Shown here: one piece after another, positions 17,543 through 25,841 of the stretch
Layout: each line of letters opens with the position of its first letter
Position numbering within the stretch: the first letter of the stretch is position 1
Assembly (NCBI RefSeq): GCF_001510715.1
Contig: NZ_LMTJ01000011.1
Span: 1-64,000, forward strand
DNA: 64,000 nt
Direction of reading: 5' to 3'
Source: Bacillus sp. FJAT-29814
Lineage (GTDB): Bacteria > Bacillota > Bacilli > Bacillales > Cytobacillaceae
Program-made: the position numbers and the translations under genes
The notes under the pieces: generated by a model
The model's input: the letters and a program-made list of their open reading frames with translations, nothing else
What the model was told of the DNA's origin: nothing
Databases searched by the model: none

Positions 17543-18304
17543 ATGCTAATCGAAGAGAGACTTGAAAAAGAAATGAAAATCATTGAAGAAAATAAGACAG
17601 TGACAATAGAAAGTCTTGCTGAAGCACTAGGTGTTTCAAAAGATACGATACGAAGAGACTTAATGAAACTAGAAAAAAAGAATGTTATTAGAAGAATACA
17701 TGGGGGAGTCGTGTTAGCTAGTAAAGAGGCTCCTATTTTTAAATACTCAGAAAGAGCTAATCAGGAAAACACAATTAAGGAAAAAATTGCAGAGAAGACT
17801 GCTAAATTAGTCAAAGATCATTCATCCGTTATATTTGATTCATCAACTACTGTGGAAGCTGTTATTCCTAAATTAAACGAGAAGAGTTTGAAAGGGATTA
17901 CCAACTCTCTTACTCATGCTATTCTTCTTGCTAAGAATGAAAGGTCAAGTGTTTCAGTTCTTCCTGGCAAACTTAATAATGAGCAGTTGTTTTTATATGG
18001 GGCAGATACGGTGGATAAAATTAGACAATATCATGTTGACTATACATTATTAGGGGTATTTGCCATTTCTGAAAAGGGCTTGTTTATTCATACAGAGGAG
18101 GAAGGGTTGGTTAAACGTGCAATGGTCCAAAGAGGGAACAAGATCATTGCATTAGCCGATCATACAAAAATTGGTACAACGGGTTATTTCAAAGTATGTT
18201 CCCTCGATGAAATTGATATATTGGTTACTGATAAGATGCCGGAGCTAAAGTTTGTGGAGTTACTAGCACAAAATAATGTAGATCTTGTAATTACTGACGA
18301 ATGA
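17543..18304 (+). CDS. DeoR-family transcriptional regulator
   Basis: 253 residues. N-terminal winged helix (LGVSKDTIRRDLMKLEKKNVIRRIHGG) and C-terminal DeoRC sugar-phosphate sensor domain (VIFDSSTTVEAV, a degenerate GIFTEEEG-like HTEEEG). The start at MLIEERLEK has GGAGGTG 4 bp upstream; earlier ATGs lack a site. It is 16 bp ahead of the M24-fold gene and near the mannose-family PTS operon, so it likely responds to a sugar phosphate made by this locus. Confidence 0.88.
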   Translation: MLIEERLEKEMKIIEENKTVTIESLAEALGVSKDTIRRDLMKLEKKNVIRRIHGGVVLASKEAPIFKYSERANQENTIKEKIAEKTAKLVKDHSSVIFDSSTTVEAVIPKLNEKSLKGITNSLTHAILLAKNERSSVSVLPGKLNNEQLFLYGADTVDKIRQYHVDYTLLGVFAISEKGLFIHTEEEGLVKRAMVQRGNKIIALADHTKIGTTGYFKVCSLDEIDILVTDKMPELKFVELLAQNNVDLVITDE

Positions 18305-18320
18305 TTAGGAGAATACGTTT

Positions 18321-19715
18321 ATGAATATGAAGAAACAAGTAAAATTGATACAAATAGAACAGCCTGAAATTTATGAAAATGTTCCCCCAGTTTATTTAAC
18401 TGATGAGACGATCAACGAAAGAAAAGAAAAACTTCTACAATTGATGAAAGAAGAAGAGTTTGATGTATTGGCGATATACGCTGATAAGGAACATGGAAGT
18501 AATTTTGAATACTTGACGGGTTTTATTCCAAGATTTGAAGAAGCCCTTTTTGTCATGAAAAGCAATGGAGACTGTTCCTATATTTTGGGGAATGAAAATC
18601 TAAAACTGGCAAAGCATGCCCGTACAATGGGTACTGTTTATCATTATCCACTTTTTTCTTTACCTAATCAGCCAATGTACGATAATACTCCCTTAGAAAA
18701 TATATTGGATCAAATTAATTTCAGAACGAGTAAAAAGATTGGTCTTGTTGGATGGAAAATGTTTACTTCAAAAAGACAAAATAACTCTACTTTATTTGAC
18801 ATTCCTAATTTTGTTGTTGAGGCATTTAGAAATGCAAAGCATGATCATGCAAAGATGGTCAATGCAGCTTACTTATTTATCAGAGGGGACATTGGGGCTA
18901 GGACAACAAATAACGCGAATGAAATTGCCCATTATGAATATGGGTCAAACCTCGCTTCATCTTGTATGCTAAAAGCTTTGAATGCGATTGATATAGATGT
19001 TAAAGAATCCTTTTTGGGGAATCTTCTGAATGGTGATGGGCAAACCAATACTGTTGTGACCATTGCGGCTACTGGCAAGCGTTTTGAATATGCAAATCTT
19101 TATCCTACTGATAAACAGACAAAAGCAGGAGATCCTATATCATTAACAACAGGCTATAAGGGCGGGCTGACTAGCAGAACTGGGTTTATTGTTGAAAATA
19201 AAGAACAACTCCCTTCTTCTCAAAAAGATTATTTAGATAAAGTCGCCATTCCTTATTATCAGACTGTTGTATATTGGTTAGAGAACATTAAAATCGGGAT
19301 GTCCGGTGGAACCTTTTACGATTTAATAGAAGGTGTCTATCCAAAGGAAAAGTACAACTGGCAATTAAACCCGGGGCATCTTACTTCCGATGAAGAATGG
19401 ATGTCTTCACCGATCTACCCAGATTCAACGGAAGAAATTAAAAGTGGAATGATTCTCCAAATTGATATTATCCCTTCCATTGAAGGCTATGCAGGTGTTA
19501 GTGCGGAAGATACCATTGCTCTTGCAAATGAAGAATTAAGAACTAAGCTTAAAAATGAATACCCGCAAGTATGGAATAGAATTCAAAAACGAAGAAATTA
19601 CATTCAAGAACAGTTAAACATCCATCTATCGGAAGAAATTCTTCCTCTATCAAACACCGTTGGTTACTATCGACCATATTTATTAACGAAAGATAAGGCA
19701 TTAACCTCTATATAA
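18321..19715 (+). CDS. M24-fold (aminopeptidase P/creatinase-like) protein, probably without metal
   Basis: 464 residues. An N-terminal creatinase-like domain (about 1-150) is followed by a pita-bread domain. In the region where M24 peptidases have two Asp ligands (GD..x.D.G...GY.SD.TR) this protein reads GDPISLTTGYKGGLTSRTGF, so both aspartates are replaced. A later GHLTSDEEW and AEDTIAL partly keep the His and Glu motifs. This suggests a metal-independent hydrolase, as in creatinase, or a non-enzymatic relative. Probably cotranscribed with the DeoR regulator. Substrate unknown. Confidence 0.65.
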   Translation: MNMKKQVKLIQIEQPEIYENVPPVYLTDETINERKEKLLQLMKEEEFDVLAIYADKEHGSNFEYLTGFIPRFEEALFVMKSNGDCSYILGNENLKLAKHARTMGTVYHYPLFSLPNQPMYDNTPLENILDQINFRTSKKIGLVGWKMFTSKRQNNSTLFDIPNFVVEAFRNAKHDHAKMVNAAYLFIRGDIGARTTNNANEIAHYEYGSNLASSCMLKALNAIDIDVKESFLGNLLNGDGQTNTVVTIAATGKRFEYANLYPTDKQTKAGDPISLTTGYKGGLTSRTGFIVENKEQLPSSQKDYLDKVAIPYYQTVVYWLENIKIGMSGGTFYDLIEGVYPKEKYNWQLNPGHLTSDEEWMSSPIYPDSTEEIKSGMILQIDIIPSIEGYAGVSAEDTIALANEELRTKLKNEYPQVWNRIQKRRNYIQEQLNIHLSEEILPLSNTVGYYRPYLLTKDKALTSI

Positions 19716-19719
19716 AATT

Positions 19720-19758
19720 AAAAAGGTCTTCATCCATTTAGGATGAAAGACCTTTTTT
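19720..19758. terminator. Bidirectional terminator
   Basis: AAAAAGGTCTTTCATCC-type hairpin with A and T runs on both sides, placed between the convergent M24-fold and dehydrogenase genes. Confidence 0.85.
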
Positions 19759-19761
19759 ATC

Positions 19762-20778
19762 TTACTTCAAATTTTTAACTCCAGTTTCTAATATCTCCAT
19801 TTGCAGGAGTATTTGTTCGTCTGTAATGGTTTTATCTTTACCATTTATGATGGCTTCATATAAATCATCATAAACTCTTCCATAATCGCCATTTACGGAT
19901 TTTACTTTTTCTTCGTGGATTGTACCTTCTTCGGCGATATAGGTCAGTACACCATAATGTTGGATTGTATCGATTCCAAAATCTTTGTTATACGGCATGT
20001 AAAATAACTTTAAATGCTCTTCCTGACGGTCTTTGGTTTCTTTTACAAAGCATCCCTTTTTGCCATATACAACAAAACTTGGTCTTTCTTTCAGTCTAAA
20101 ATAACTGGATTTCACCGATACTTTTAACGTACCGTAATATAAATCCAAATCAAAATAATCATTCATTCTTCCTTGGCCTAATAATTGCCTCACATCATAA
20201 TGGATATGATCCGGATTTCCAAAAAGGCTGATCACCTGATCCAGTGTATGGGTGCCATGGCCATATAAAAAGGACGAAGCAGGATCAAAAGAATGAACAG
20301 ACTCTGGTACTTCTGGACGATAATAGTCATAATGCATTTCGATTTCCAGCAAGTCCCCTAGTTTCCCTTCTTCGATGACCTTTTGAACGGTTAAAAAATC
20401 ACTGTCAAAACGACGGTTTTGATACGCCTGTACAATTAATCCTTTTTCTCTTGCCATAGCAAATATTTCTTTAGCCTGTTCTGAGGTCTCCATAAAAGGC
20501 TTTTCAACCAAACAGTGTTTATTATGTTCCAAGACTAATTTTGCGTATTCATAATGACTGTCATGTCTTGTGCAAACCACAATAAGTTGAATGTCTTTGT
20601 CAGTTAATAGTTCATCCAAATCAGAAGTATAATTTACTCCTGCAATCCGTTCCCAACTTTCATGCTTAGGATTTCTTTGATAAATGGTTTTTACCTTTAT
20701 ATTGTCTCTTTGCAGGACAAATGGCAGATGATATCTGTTCGTGCTTTTTCCGTTTCCAATATAACCGATCGTAAGCAT
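19762..20778 (-). CDS. Gfo/Idh/MocA-family oxidoreductase
   Basis: 338 residues. N-terminal Rossmann fold (GYIGNGKSTNRYHLPF, a shifted GxGxxx motif) and the family EKP motif in HCLVEKPFMET, then the C-terminal alpha/beta substrate domain with DPASSFLYGHGTHTLDQ. It resembles scyllo-inositol or related sugar dehydrogenases. Directly downstream of the mannose-family PTS genes, behind a hairpin, so it probably oxidises or reduces the sugar imported by that PTS. Confidence 0.85.
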   Translation of the reverse strand: MLTIGYIGNGKSTNRYHLPFVLQRDNIKVKTIYQRNPKHESWERIAGVNYTSDLDELLTDKDIQLIVVCTRHDSHYEYAKLVLEHNKHCLVEKPFMETSEQAKEIFAMAREKGLIVQAYQNRRFDSDFLTVQKVIEEGKLGDLLEIEMHYDYYRPEVPESVHSFDPASSFLYGHGTHTLDQVISLFGNPDHIHYDVRQLLGQGRMNDYFDLDLYYGTLKVSVKSSYFRLKERPSFVVYGKKGCFVKETKDRQEEHLKLFYMPYNKDFGIDTIQHYGVLTYIAEEGTIHEEKVKSVNGDYGRVYDDLYEAIINGKDKTITDEQILLQMEILETGVKNLK

Positions 20779-20810
20779 AGCAACCCCCTAAAAGATATGG
20801 AAATATGTAA

Positions 20811-20853
20811 AGCACCTCCTTAAATTGATAGGATTATCCTATAAGGAGGTGCT
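20811..20853 (-). terminator. Hairpin between EIID and the dehydrogenase
   Basis: AGCACCTCCTT/AAGGAGGTGCT arms with an inner ATAGGATTATCCTAT palindrome. The T tract that follows on the minus strand is weak, so it may only partly terminate or may stabilise the PTS mRNA 3' end. Confidence 0.6.
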
Positions 20854-20869
20854 GCTCAATTTTTATTTA

Positions 20870-21781
20870 TTACATTAAGTTCAATAGATGGAAGACGACA
20901 CCAACCGCGAACAATCCTAGAATCAAAATGATTGGGGAAACTTTCTTCTTAAGCAGCCACATGCTAAGAAGTGTTAACAGCAATCCAGCAAAACCAGGAA
21001 TTAAGCTATCCAAGTTGGCTTGTAAAGTTGTTACTTTAACAGGTTCTAATGAAAGACCCGCAGCTTGCTGTTGTAACGCAGATTTAATCCCTTCCGCTCC
21101 GGCAGGTAAGTTACTCCAGTCAATATAAGCACCTTTGGAAAGTTTAACTTCGGATACAACTGGCGTAAATTTTACAGATACCCAACGGTTAACTAATGCA
21201 CCAAGGATGAACATACCCAAGATGGATGCACCTTTCGTGATATCTTGAAGTATTCCGCCAGATAAGTCTTCCGTAATTTTAGAACCAGCTTTGTAACCAA
21301 ATTCTTGCGTATACCACGTGAATCCCATACGAATGAGATTCCATAAAACGAAGAAAATAATCGGGCCAAGGATATTACCAGTCAAGGCAAGAGAAGCACC
21401 TAACGCACCAAGGATCGGTCTAACCGTGAACCAGAAAACTGGATCCCCGATACCTGCCAAAGGCCCCATCATACCGACTTTAACCCCTTGAATGGCTGTG
21501 TCGTCAACCGGCGCACCATTTGCACGTTCTTCTTCAAGCGCTAGCGTTACACCAATAATAGGTGAAGCTACATATGGGTGAGTATTAAAGAACTCTAAGT
21601 GACGTTTTAGTGCAGCAGCACGATCTTCTTTAGTATTATATAATCTTTTGATTGCGGGAATCATCGTATATGCCCAGCCGCCGTTTTGCATACGTTCATA
21701 GTTCCAAGAACCTTGAATGAAAGTGGAACGCCACCAAACAGAAATACGATCTTTTTTTGATAATCTTAATTCATTTGCCAT
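20870..21781 (-). CDS. manZ: PTS mannose/fructose/sorbose-family EIID
   Basis: Membrane component of a mannose-family PTS permease, 303 residues. It matches the family at the N terminus (FIQGSWNYERMQNGGWAYTM) and in GPLAGIGDPVFWFTVRPI. It ends in two hydrophobic segments. Third gene of the IIAB-IIC-IID operon; 18 bp after EIIC. Confidence 0.92.
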   Translation of the reverse strand: MANELRLSKKDRISVWWRSTFIQGSWNYERMQNGGWAYTMIPAIKRLYNTKEDRAAALKRHLEFFNTHPYVASPIIGVTLALEEERANGAPVDDTAIQGVKVGMMGPLAGIGDPVFWFTVRPILGALGASLALTGNILGPIIFFVLWNLIRMGFTWYTQEFGYKAGSKITEDLSGGILQDITKGASILGMFILGALVNRWVSVKFTPVVSEVKLSKGAYIDWSNLPAGAEGIKSALQQQAAGLSLEPVKVTTLQANLDSLIPGFAGLLLTLLSMWLLKKKVSPIILILGLFAVGVVFHLLNLM

Positions 21782-21799
21782 TTTTATGCGCCCTCCTTC

Positions 21800-22606
21800 T
21801 TAGTAATTATCAATTATATCGCCGATAGGATCACCGGTGTTTCCGTTTCCGCCATTACCTGAACCGCCTTGTTTAGAAAGCGCTAAATAGATAAGGGCGA
21901 GAGCCACACCGATAGCACCTAGACCGATAAGTGTGATTTGTGAAACAGTCGCTAACACGAAACCAATTGCGAAGAATGGCCATACTTCTCTTGTAGCCAT
22001 CATGTTAATAACCATTGCATAACCAACGGCTACGACCATTCCCCCGCCGATTGCCAATCCGCTTGTTAACCAAGCTGGCATTGATGTGAGTAAGTCTTTA
22101 ACCGGACCTGCACCAATAGCTATAATTAATGCAGCTGGAATGGCAATACGTAACCCCTGCATGCAGATTGCAACGATTTGCCAAAATTCAACCTTTTTGA
22201 TGTTTCCTTCTAGAGCTGCAGCATCCATAAAGTGTACGATTGCTGTTGCAAGTGTACGAACGAGGATTGTTAATAAAAGGCCAGCAACTGCAAGCGGAAC
22301 AGCAATCGCGATGGCAGAAGCCACACCCTCTTTACCTTGTCCACCTAAAACTAAAATAATGGCAGAAGCAACTGAGGCTAACGCAGCATCCGGTGCTACG
22401 GCAGCTCCGATGTTTGCCCAACCTAAAGCGATCAATTGAAGAGTACCACCTAAGATAAGACATGGTACTAAGTTTCCTGAAACCAGGCCAATTAACGTAC
22501 AAGCAACGAGTGGTTGATGGAATTGGAATTCATCCAAAATACCTTCCATACCAGCTAAAAACGCTATGATAAAGATTAATATTATTTGAATCACATTCAA
22601 ATCCAT
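21800..22606 (-). CDS. manY: PTS mannose/fructose/sorbose-family EIIC
   Basis: 268 residues, highly hydrophobic. Typical EIIC features are GMEGILDEFQFHQPLVACTL near the N terminus and LGWANIGAAVAPDAALASVAS. A Gly/Asn-rich soluble tail closes the protein. Middle gene of the operon. Confidence 0.92.
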   Translation of the reverse strand: MDLNVIQIILIFIIAFLAGMEGILDEFQFHQPLVACTLIGLVSGNLVPCLILGGTLQLIALGWANIGAAVAPDAALASVASAIILVLGGQGKEGVASAIAIAVPLAVAGLLLTILVRTLATAIVHFMDAAALEGNIKKVEFWQIVAICMQGLRIAIPAALIIAIGAGPVKDLLTSMPAWLTSGLAIGGGMVVAVGYAMVINMMATREVWPFFAIGFVLATVSQITLIGLGAIGVALALIYLALSKQGGSGNGGNGNTGDPIGDIIDNY

Positions 22607-22638
22607 GATTAATCCTCCATTCTCTTTGATAATTAGGA

Positions 22639-23613
22639 TTATTTTTGTTTGTTTAACTCTTCTTGAGCTCTCTTGATAATTTCGTTCATGTCGCCTTTAG
22701 AATCGTTCGGAACTTTACGGACATCGAAGTTCAAACCAAGTTCTTTTAACTTTTTAAACGTATCAATATCCGCCTGGCTAAAGGCCAACACTTTGTTGGG
22801 TTGAACTTTACCAGGTGAGTGTGCCATCGAACCAACGTTGATTGTCTTCAATGGAACGCCGCCTTCAACCGCTCTGAGCGCATCTTGCGGGTTTTCGAAC
22901 AGAAGTAACGCTCTCTGGCCACCAAAGTGCTGATCATCTTTTGCAAGTTCGATCATTTTGTTGACAGGAACAACGTGAGCCTTAACACCTGGAGGAGCAG
23001 CTTGTTGGATCAATTTCTTACGAAGTTCATCCTTAGCTACTGCATCAGATACAACGATGATTCGTGTAGGCTGTGTCGTTTTGGTCCAAGTAGTCGCAAC
23101 CTGTCCGTGAAGTAAACGAGAGTCGATACGCGCTAACACATATTCAAACTTGCCAGGGGCACCTGCATTTACTGGTTTTGCAGTTGCGGCTGCAGCAGAT
23201 GGTGCTGCTGGTTCTAATTCCTCAGGGTTTACTTTTACCCCTTCTTTAGCTGTGCCCAAAATATGCGCGGCAATTTCATGCGCTGTGTTCATTGAGAAGC
23301 GTGATGCAAAAGCTTCAATCAACATTGGCAAGTTCATACCAGCAACGATTGCCCATTTGTCTTTGTGTCCTTCAAACAAGCTGTTGGCTTGGTTGAAAGG
23401 AGTTCCACCCCAAAGATCGACTAAGAATAATACTTCGTCTTGGTTGTCGAAAGAGGCGATTGCTTCTTGCATTTTTGCCTTTACATCATCAGGTCCTTCG
23501 CTTGGCATCAATGTAACAGCTTTGACATTTTCTTGTTTTCCAAAGATCATCTCTCCAGATTGCAAGATACCAGTGGCAAATTCACCGTGACTAGCAATAA
23601 TAATTCCTACCAT
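22639..23613 (-). CDS. manX: PTS mannose-family EIIAB fusion
   Basis: 324-residue cytoplasmic phosphotransfer protein. The IIA domain (1-125) has the phosphorylated His in IIASHGEF (H9). An Ala/Pro linker (about 133-152) leads to the IIB domain with its active His in RIDSRLLHGQV (H169). First gene of the operon. The leader contains a GlcT-type RAT and terminator rather than the LevR/sigma-54 arrangement usual for this family in Firmicutes. Confidence 0.93.
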   Translation of the reverse strand: MVGIIIASHGEFATGILQSGEMIFGKQENVKAVTLMPSEGPDDVKAKMQEAIASFDNQDEVLFLVDLWGGTPFNQANSLFEGHKDKWAIVAGMNLPMLIEAFASRFSMNTAHEIAAHILGTAKEGVKVNPEELEPAAPSAAAATAKPVNAGAPGKFEYVLARIDSRLLHGQVATTWTKTTQPTRIIVVSDAVAKDELRKKLIQQAAPPGVKAHVVPVNKMIELAKDDQHFGGQRALLLFENPQDALRAVEGGVPLKTINVGSMAHSPGKVQPNKVLAFSQADIDTFKKLKELGLNFDVRKVPNDSKGDMNEIIKRAQEELNKQK

Positions 23614-23727
23614 CTCTTTCCCTCCTATTAGGATTTTTACAGCTAATTAAACTAGCAAATTTAAGGAATGATTTTTTTAGCTGTATTTTTCTGCTCATTT
23701 TAAGCGATTACAGTATCGGCAAAACAC

Positions 23728-23820
23728 AAAAAAGGCATGAGTAAAAAGTCGATTAAATGAAGATATGGGTATAGAATGCCCCTTATCCTTCATTTCAATC
23801 AATACTTTTCACTCATGCCT
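23728..23820 (-). terminator. Attenuator terminator in the mannose-family PTS leader
   Basis: GGCATGAG (RAT side, 23812-23820) pairs with CTCATGCC near 23734-23741, with inner arms TTGATTGAAATGAAG and TTCATTTAATCGA, followed by six A on the plus strand (T on the RNA-like strand). It is a clear homologue of the ptsG leader terminator and shares its loop sequence CCCATATCTTC. Confidence 0.85.
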
Positions 23821-23837
23821 GATCGAATCAGTAACAC
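23810..23837 (-). promoter_or_regulatory. GlcT-type RAT antiterminator ahead of the mannose-family PTS
   Basis: The minus-strand RNA reads GTGTTACTGATTCGATCAGG then CATGAGTG, differing from the ptsG RAT in this window by one base in 28. It overlaps the first arm of the terminator. GlcT is therefore expected to antiterminate this operon too. Confidence 0.85.
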
Positions 23838-23847
23838 GCAAAAAATA

Positions 23848-24003
23848 ATAACGATAGCTATTTAATTTATTTTGCAAACGCTGTAATTAGAGTGTTAAAT
23901 AAACAACTTTTAGCACTAATGTTTGATACATCACTTTAATGAGCTTCTGTTTGTGATTATAGCATAGCGAATATTTCTCTTCAAGAGGGAAATCATTTTT
24001 TCG
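23848..24003 (-). pseudogene. Decayed 3' end of glcT
   Basis: On the minus strand this segment aligns base by base with the 3' end of glcT (2530-2690): both share AAGCTCATTAAAGT, the Lys-rich end TTTGCAAACGC/TTTGCAGACGT, and AATAGCTATT/AATAGCCATC. The frame is broken. Together with the RAT and terminator it shows that a block covering the glcT end and the ptsG leader was copied here. The similarity runs into the last codons of the DUF956 gene. Confidence 0.8.
23956..23984 (-). promoter_or_regulatory. Promoter of the mannose-family PTS operon inside the glcT remnant
   Basis: Minus strand TTGAAG (23979-23984), 17 bp, TATAAT (23956-23961). The same place in intact glcT has a weaker TTAAAA-17-TTATAG, so the ptsG promoter probably lies within glcT and was copied along with it. 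Confidence 0.65.
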
Positions 24004-24367
24004 AAAATTTGCTCTTCAAGCCGCGTTTGACAACATCAAAGAAACTCAATGACTGGACCATACGGTTAGGATCAACATATTCACGAATTACGCGCAACAC
24101 TTTTTTGGGATCTTTAGAAGAAAATGTATACGTCCCATTTCGTTTCGTTCGGATAGCATAACGGGGGATCCATTTCCCTTTGAACATGACAGAAGCAATC
24201 ACGTAATCCACTTCTTCCCATGGGATTTGATAAAACTTACGGACATCACGACTATTAAAGAATTCAAATCCTTTGTCTCCGATCATGATTTTACCATACT
24301 CTGCAAGTCCCATGTGGGAGGTTGCATCAATAACTAAATCGACCTTTGTATTGATTGATTGGACCAT
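23993..24367 (-). CDS. manO: DUF956 family protein (ManO-like)
   Basis: 124 residues, soluble, with GKWIPRYAIRTKRNGTYTFSSKDPKKVL typical of DUF956. The family is almost always found with mannose-family PTS genes, where it is thought to regulate them. Here it is upstream of the PTS operon and separated by the glcT remnant, whereas it usually follows the operon. Confidence 0.85.
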   Translation of the reverse strand: MVQSINTKVDLVIDATSHMGLAEYGKIMIGDKGFEFFNSRDVRKFYQIPWEEVDYVIASVMFKGKWIPRYAIRTKRNGTYTFSSKDPKKVLRVIREYVDPNRMVQSLSFFDVVKRGLKSKFSKK

Positions 24368-24543
24368 TTGATGTACTCCATTTCTTTCTTTTAATAATAA
24401 TTTTTATTATACGCATTTTTTCACTTTAAGCAAAAATACTTAGGACAAGTTCCAGTTCCTCGAATATGGAGATAAATACAAGCTAGGAAAATAAAATAAT
24501 CTTATATTCTACATCACAATAAATTTCTTTGTCAACACAATAT

Positions 24544-24573
24544 TTGCATTACTCTTTCGAAAAATGTTACAAT
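24544..24573 (+). promoter_or_regulatory. Promoter of the 24804 gene leader
   Basis: TTGCAT (24544-24549), 18 bp, TACAAT (24568-24573). Transcription would start near 24580, directly before a strong hairpin. Confidence 0.6.
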
Positions 24574-24594
24574 GATATTACAATACTCTTTTAA

Positions 24595-24653
24595 GCGTAT
24601 TTCAAATTCTTATGTAATCTTTTTGCAGATAAGAATTTGAATGCGTTTTTTTT
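24595..24653 (+). terminator. Leader terminator upstream of the 24804 gene
   Basis: GCGTATTTCAAATTCTTAT pairs with ATAAGAATTTGAATGCG, followed by eight T (24646-24653). It lies about 150 bp before the start codon, which suggests attenuation or a short leader RNA. The rest of the gap 24368-24803 shows no gene beyond a five-codon ATG reading frame (MEPVV). Confidence 0.75.
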
Positions 24654-24803
24654 ATATCTCTTCTTCAATCGAAGAAACTGAAGAAAAAGGAAAGTTGTAA
24701 TGGAACCAGTAGTTTAAATATTGAAAGTCACCTGTTAAAGATTTCAACCAGATAGGAGGAAAAGGCACACCCAAGTTTTAGTATTAAAAGGAGGACAAAA
24801 ATA

Positions 24804-25658
24804 ATGAATCTAATCAATAAAGAAGTAACACATAAGCGTTTTGGCAAGGGAAGTATTGTTAAACATAATGATTCTATCATAGAAATACATTTTGCAACGG
24901 AAAATAAAAAGTTTGTTTTTCCCGATGCATTTGGAAAACACCTAAAGATGCATGATCATAGCGCTGCCAATTCACTTAAAAATATTTTACGAAAAATGGA
25001 ATTAGAAAAAGAGGAGGAAGAACAGAAAAGGGAAGAAATAAAAGAACAACAACGTAAAGAAATGCAACTTCGTTTGGAACATGAAAAATTCATGAAGAAT
25101 CATAAACTTCATCCTAAGTCACAAATGGTTTTTTGGTGTGATGCCGAAGAAATGAGTAAAGTTTTTACAGAGTGGAAAGTTTTTACTGGCGTAATAAAAA
25201 GCGGTAATAACAAAGGAAAGCCAAACAAACCTACCCGCCTATACCCAAATAGTGTTTGCCTTTTAACAGCAAGAGATTCCAATACGCCTGAAAAAGACAG
25301 ACGTATCTTAGGTGTTTATATGGTGAATGAAGATTTTATCGGTCAGTTTTGTGAAGATGGTTATATTCCTGCTCATTCAGAATACAGACTACAACTTACA
25401 GAACAGGAATCTGAGAGAATGCCTTTTTGGAAATATTATGTAAATGAAAAATCCCCTCACAAAATGACTTGGAATACAGGTAAATACCGTTATTTTGATA
25501 ATGAATGGATGGCTCAAATCTTACTTGATATTGTTTCGTTAAAAAGTGACACACAGGAACAGGAACTAGCACAGAACTTCTTTGAATATTTTTGTAAAAC
25601 GAATCGGATCAGTGAGAAAGAGTTACCAGAGCCTAATGGTGCATTAATGCGGATATAG
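24804..25658 (+). CDS. Protein of unknown function with PcrA/UvrD-like Tudor N terminus
   Basis: 284 residues. The N terminus (VTHKRFGKGSIVKHNDSIIEIHF, 8-30) resembles the small Tudor-like beta domain at the C terminus of PcrA/UvrD, which binds RNA polymerase (H..FG.G.V pattern). A charged coiled-coil follows (about 58-100), then an unrecognised C-terminal domain with WNTGKYRYFDNEWMAQILLDI. Strong site AAAGGAGG ahead of the ATG. Expression is probably attenuated by the leader hairpin. The link to transcription or repair is inference from the N-terminal motif. Confidence 0.75.
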   Translation: MNLINKEVTHKRFGKGSIVKHNDSIIEIHFATENKKFVFPDAFGKHLKMHDHSAANSLKNILRKMELEKEEEEQKREEIKEQQRKEMQLRLEHEKFMKNHKLHPKSQMVFWCDAEEMSKVFTEWKVFTGVIKSGNNKGKPNKPTRLYPNSVCLLTARDSNTPEKDRRILGVYMVNEDFIGQFCEDGYIPAHSEYRLQLTEQESERMPFWKYYVNEKSPHKMTWNTGKYRYFDNEWMAQILLDIVSLKSDTQEQELAQNFFEYFCKTNRISEKELPEPNGALMRI

Positions 25659-25687
25659 ATTTTATTCCATATTAATAAGTACGGTTT

Positions 25688-25717
25688 AAAAAAGGTCACG
25701 AGCACAGCTCGTGACCA
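25688..25717 (-). terminator. Intrinsic terminator
   Basis: GGTCACGAGC/GCTCGTGACC hairpin followed on the minus strand by TTTTTT. It probably ends the minus-strand gene at 25842 and stands between two convergent genes. Confidence 0.8.
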
Positions 25718-25841
25718 TTAACACCTTGATGACTACTATATAATATAATGTTCTTGTTAACTCCTTTAACGCTATATACTCTCATCTTTCATTCTGGACT
25801 TTGATCAACCAAATAAAGCGGTCGTCTTTTGTTTATCCTGA

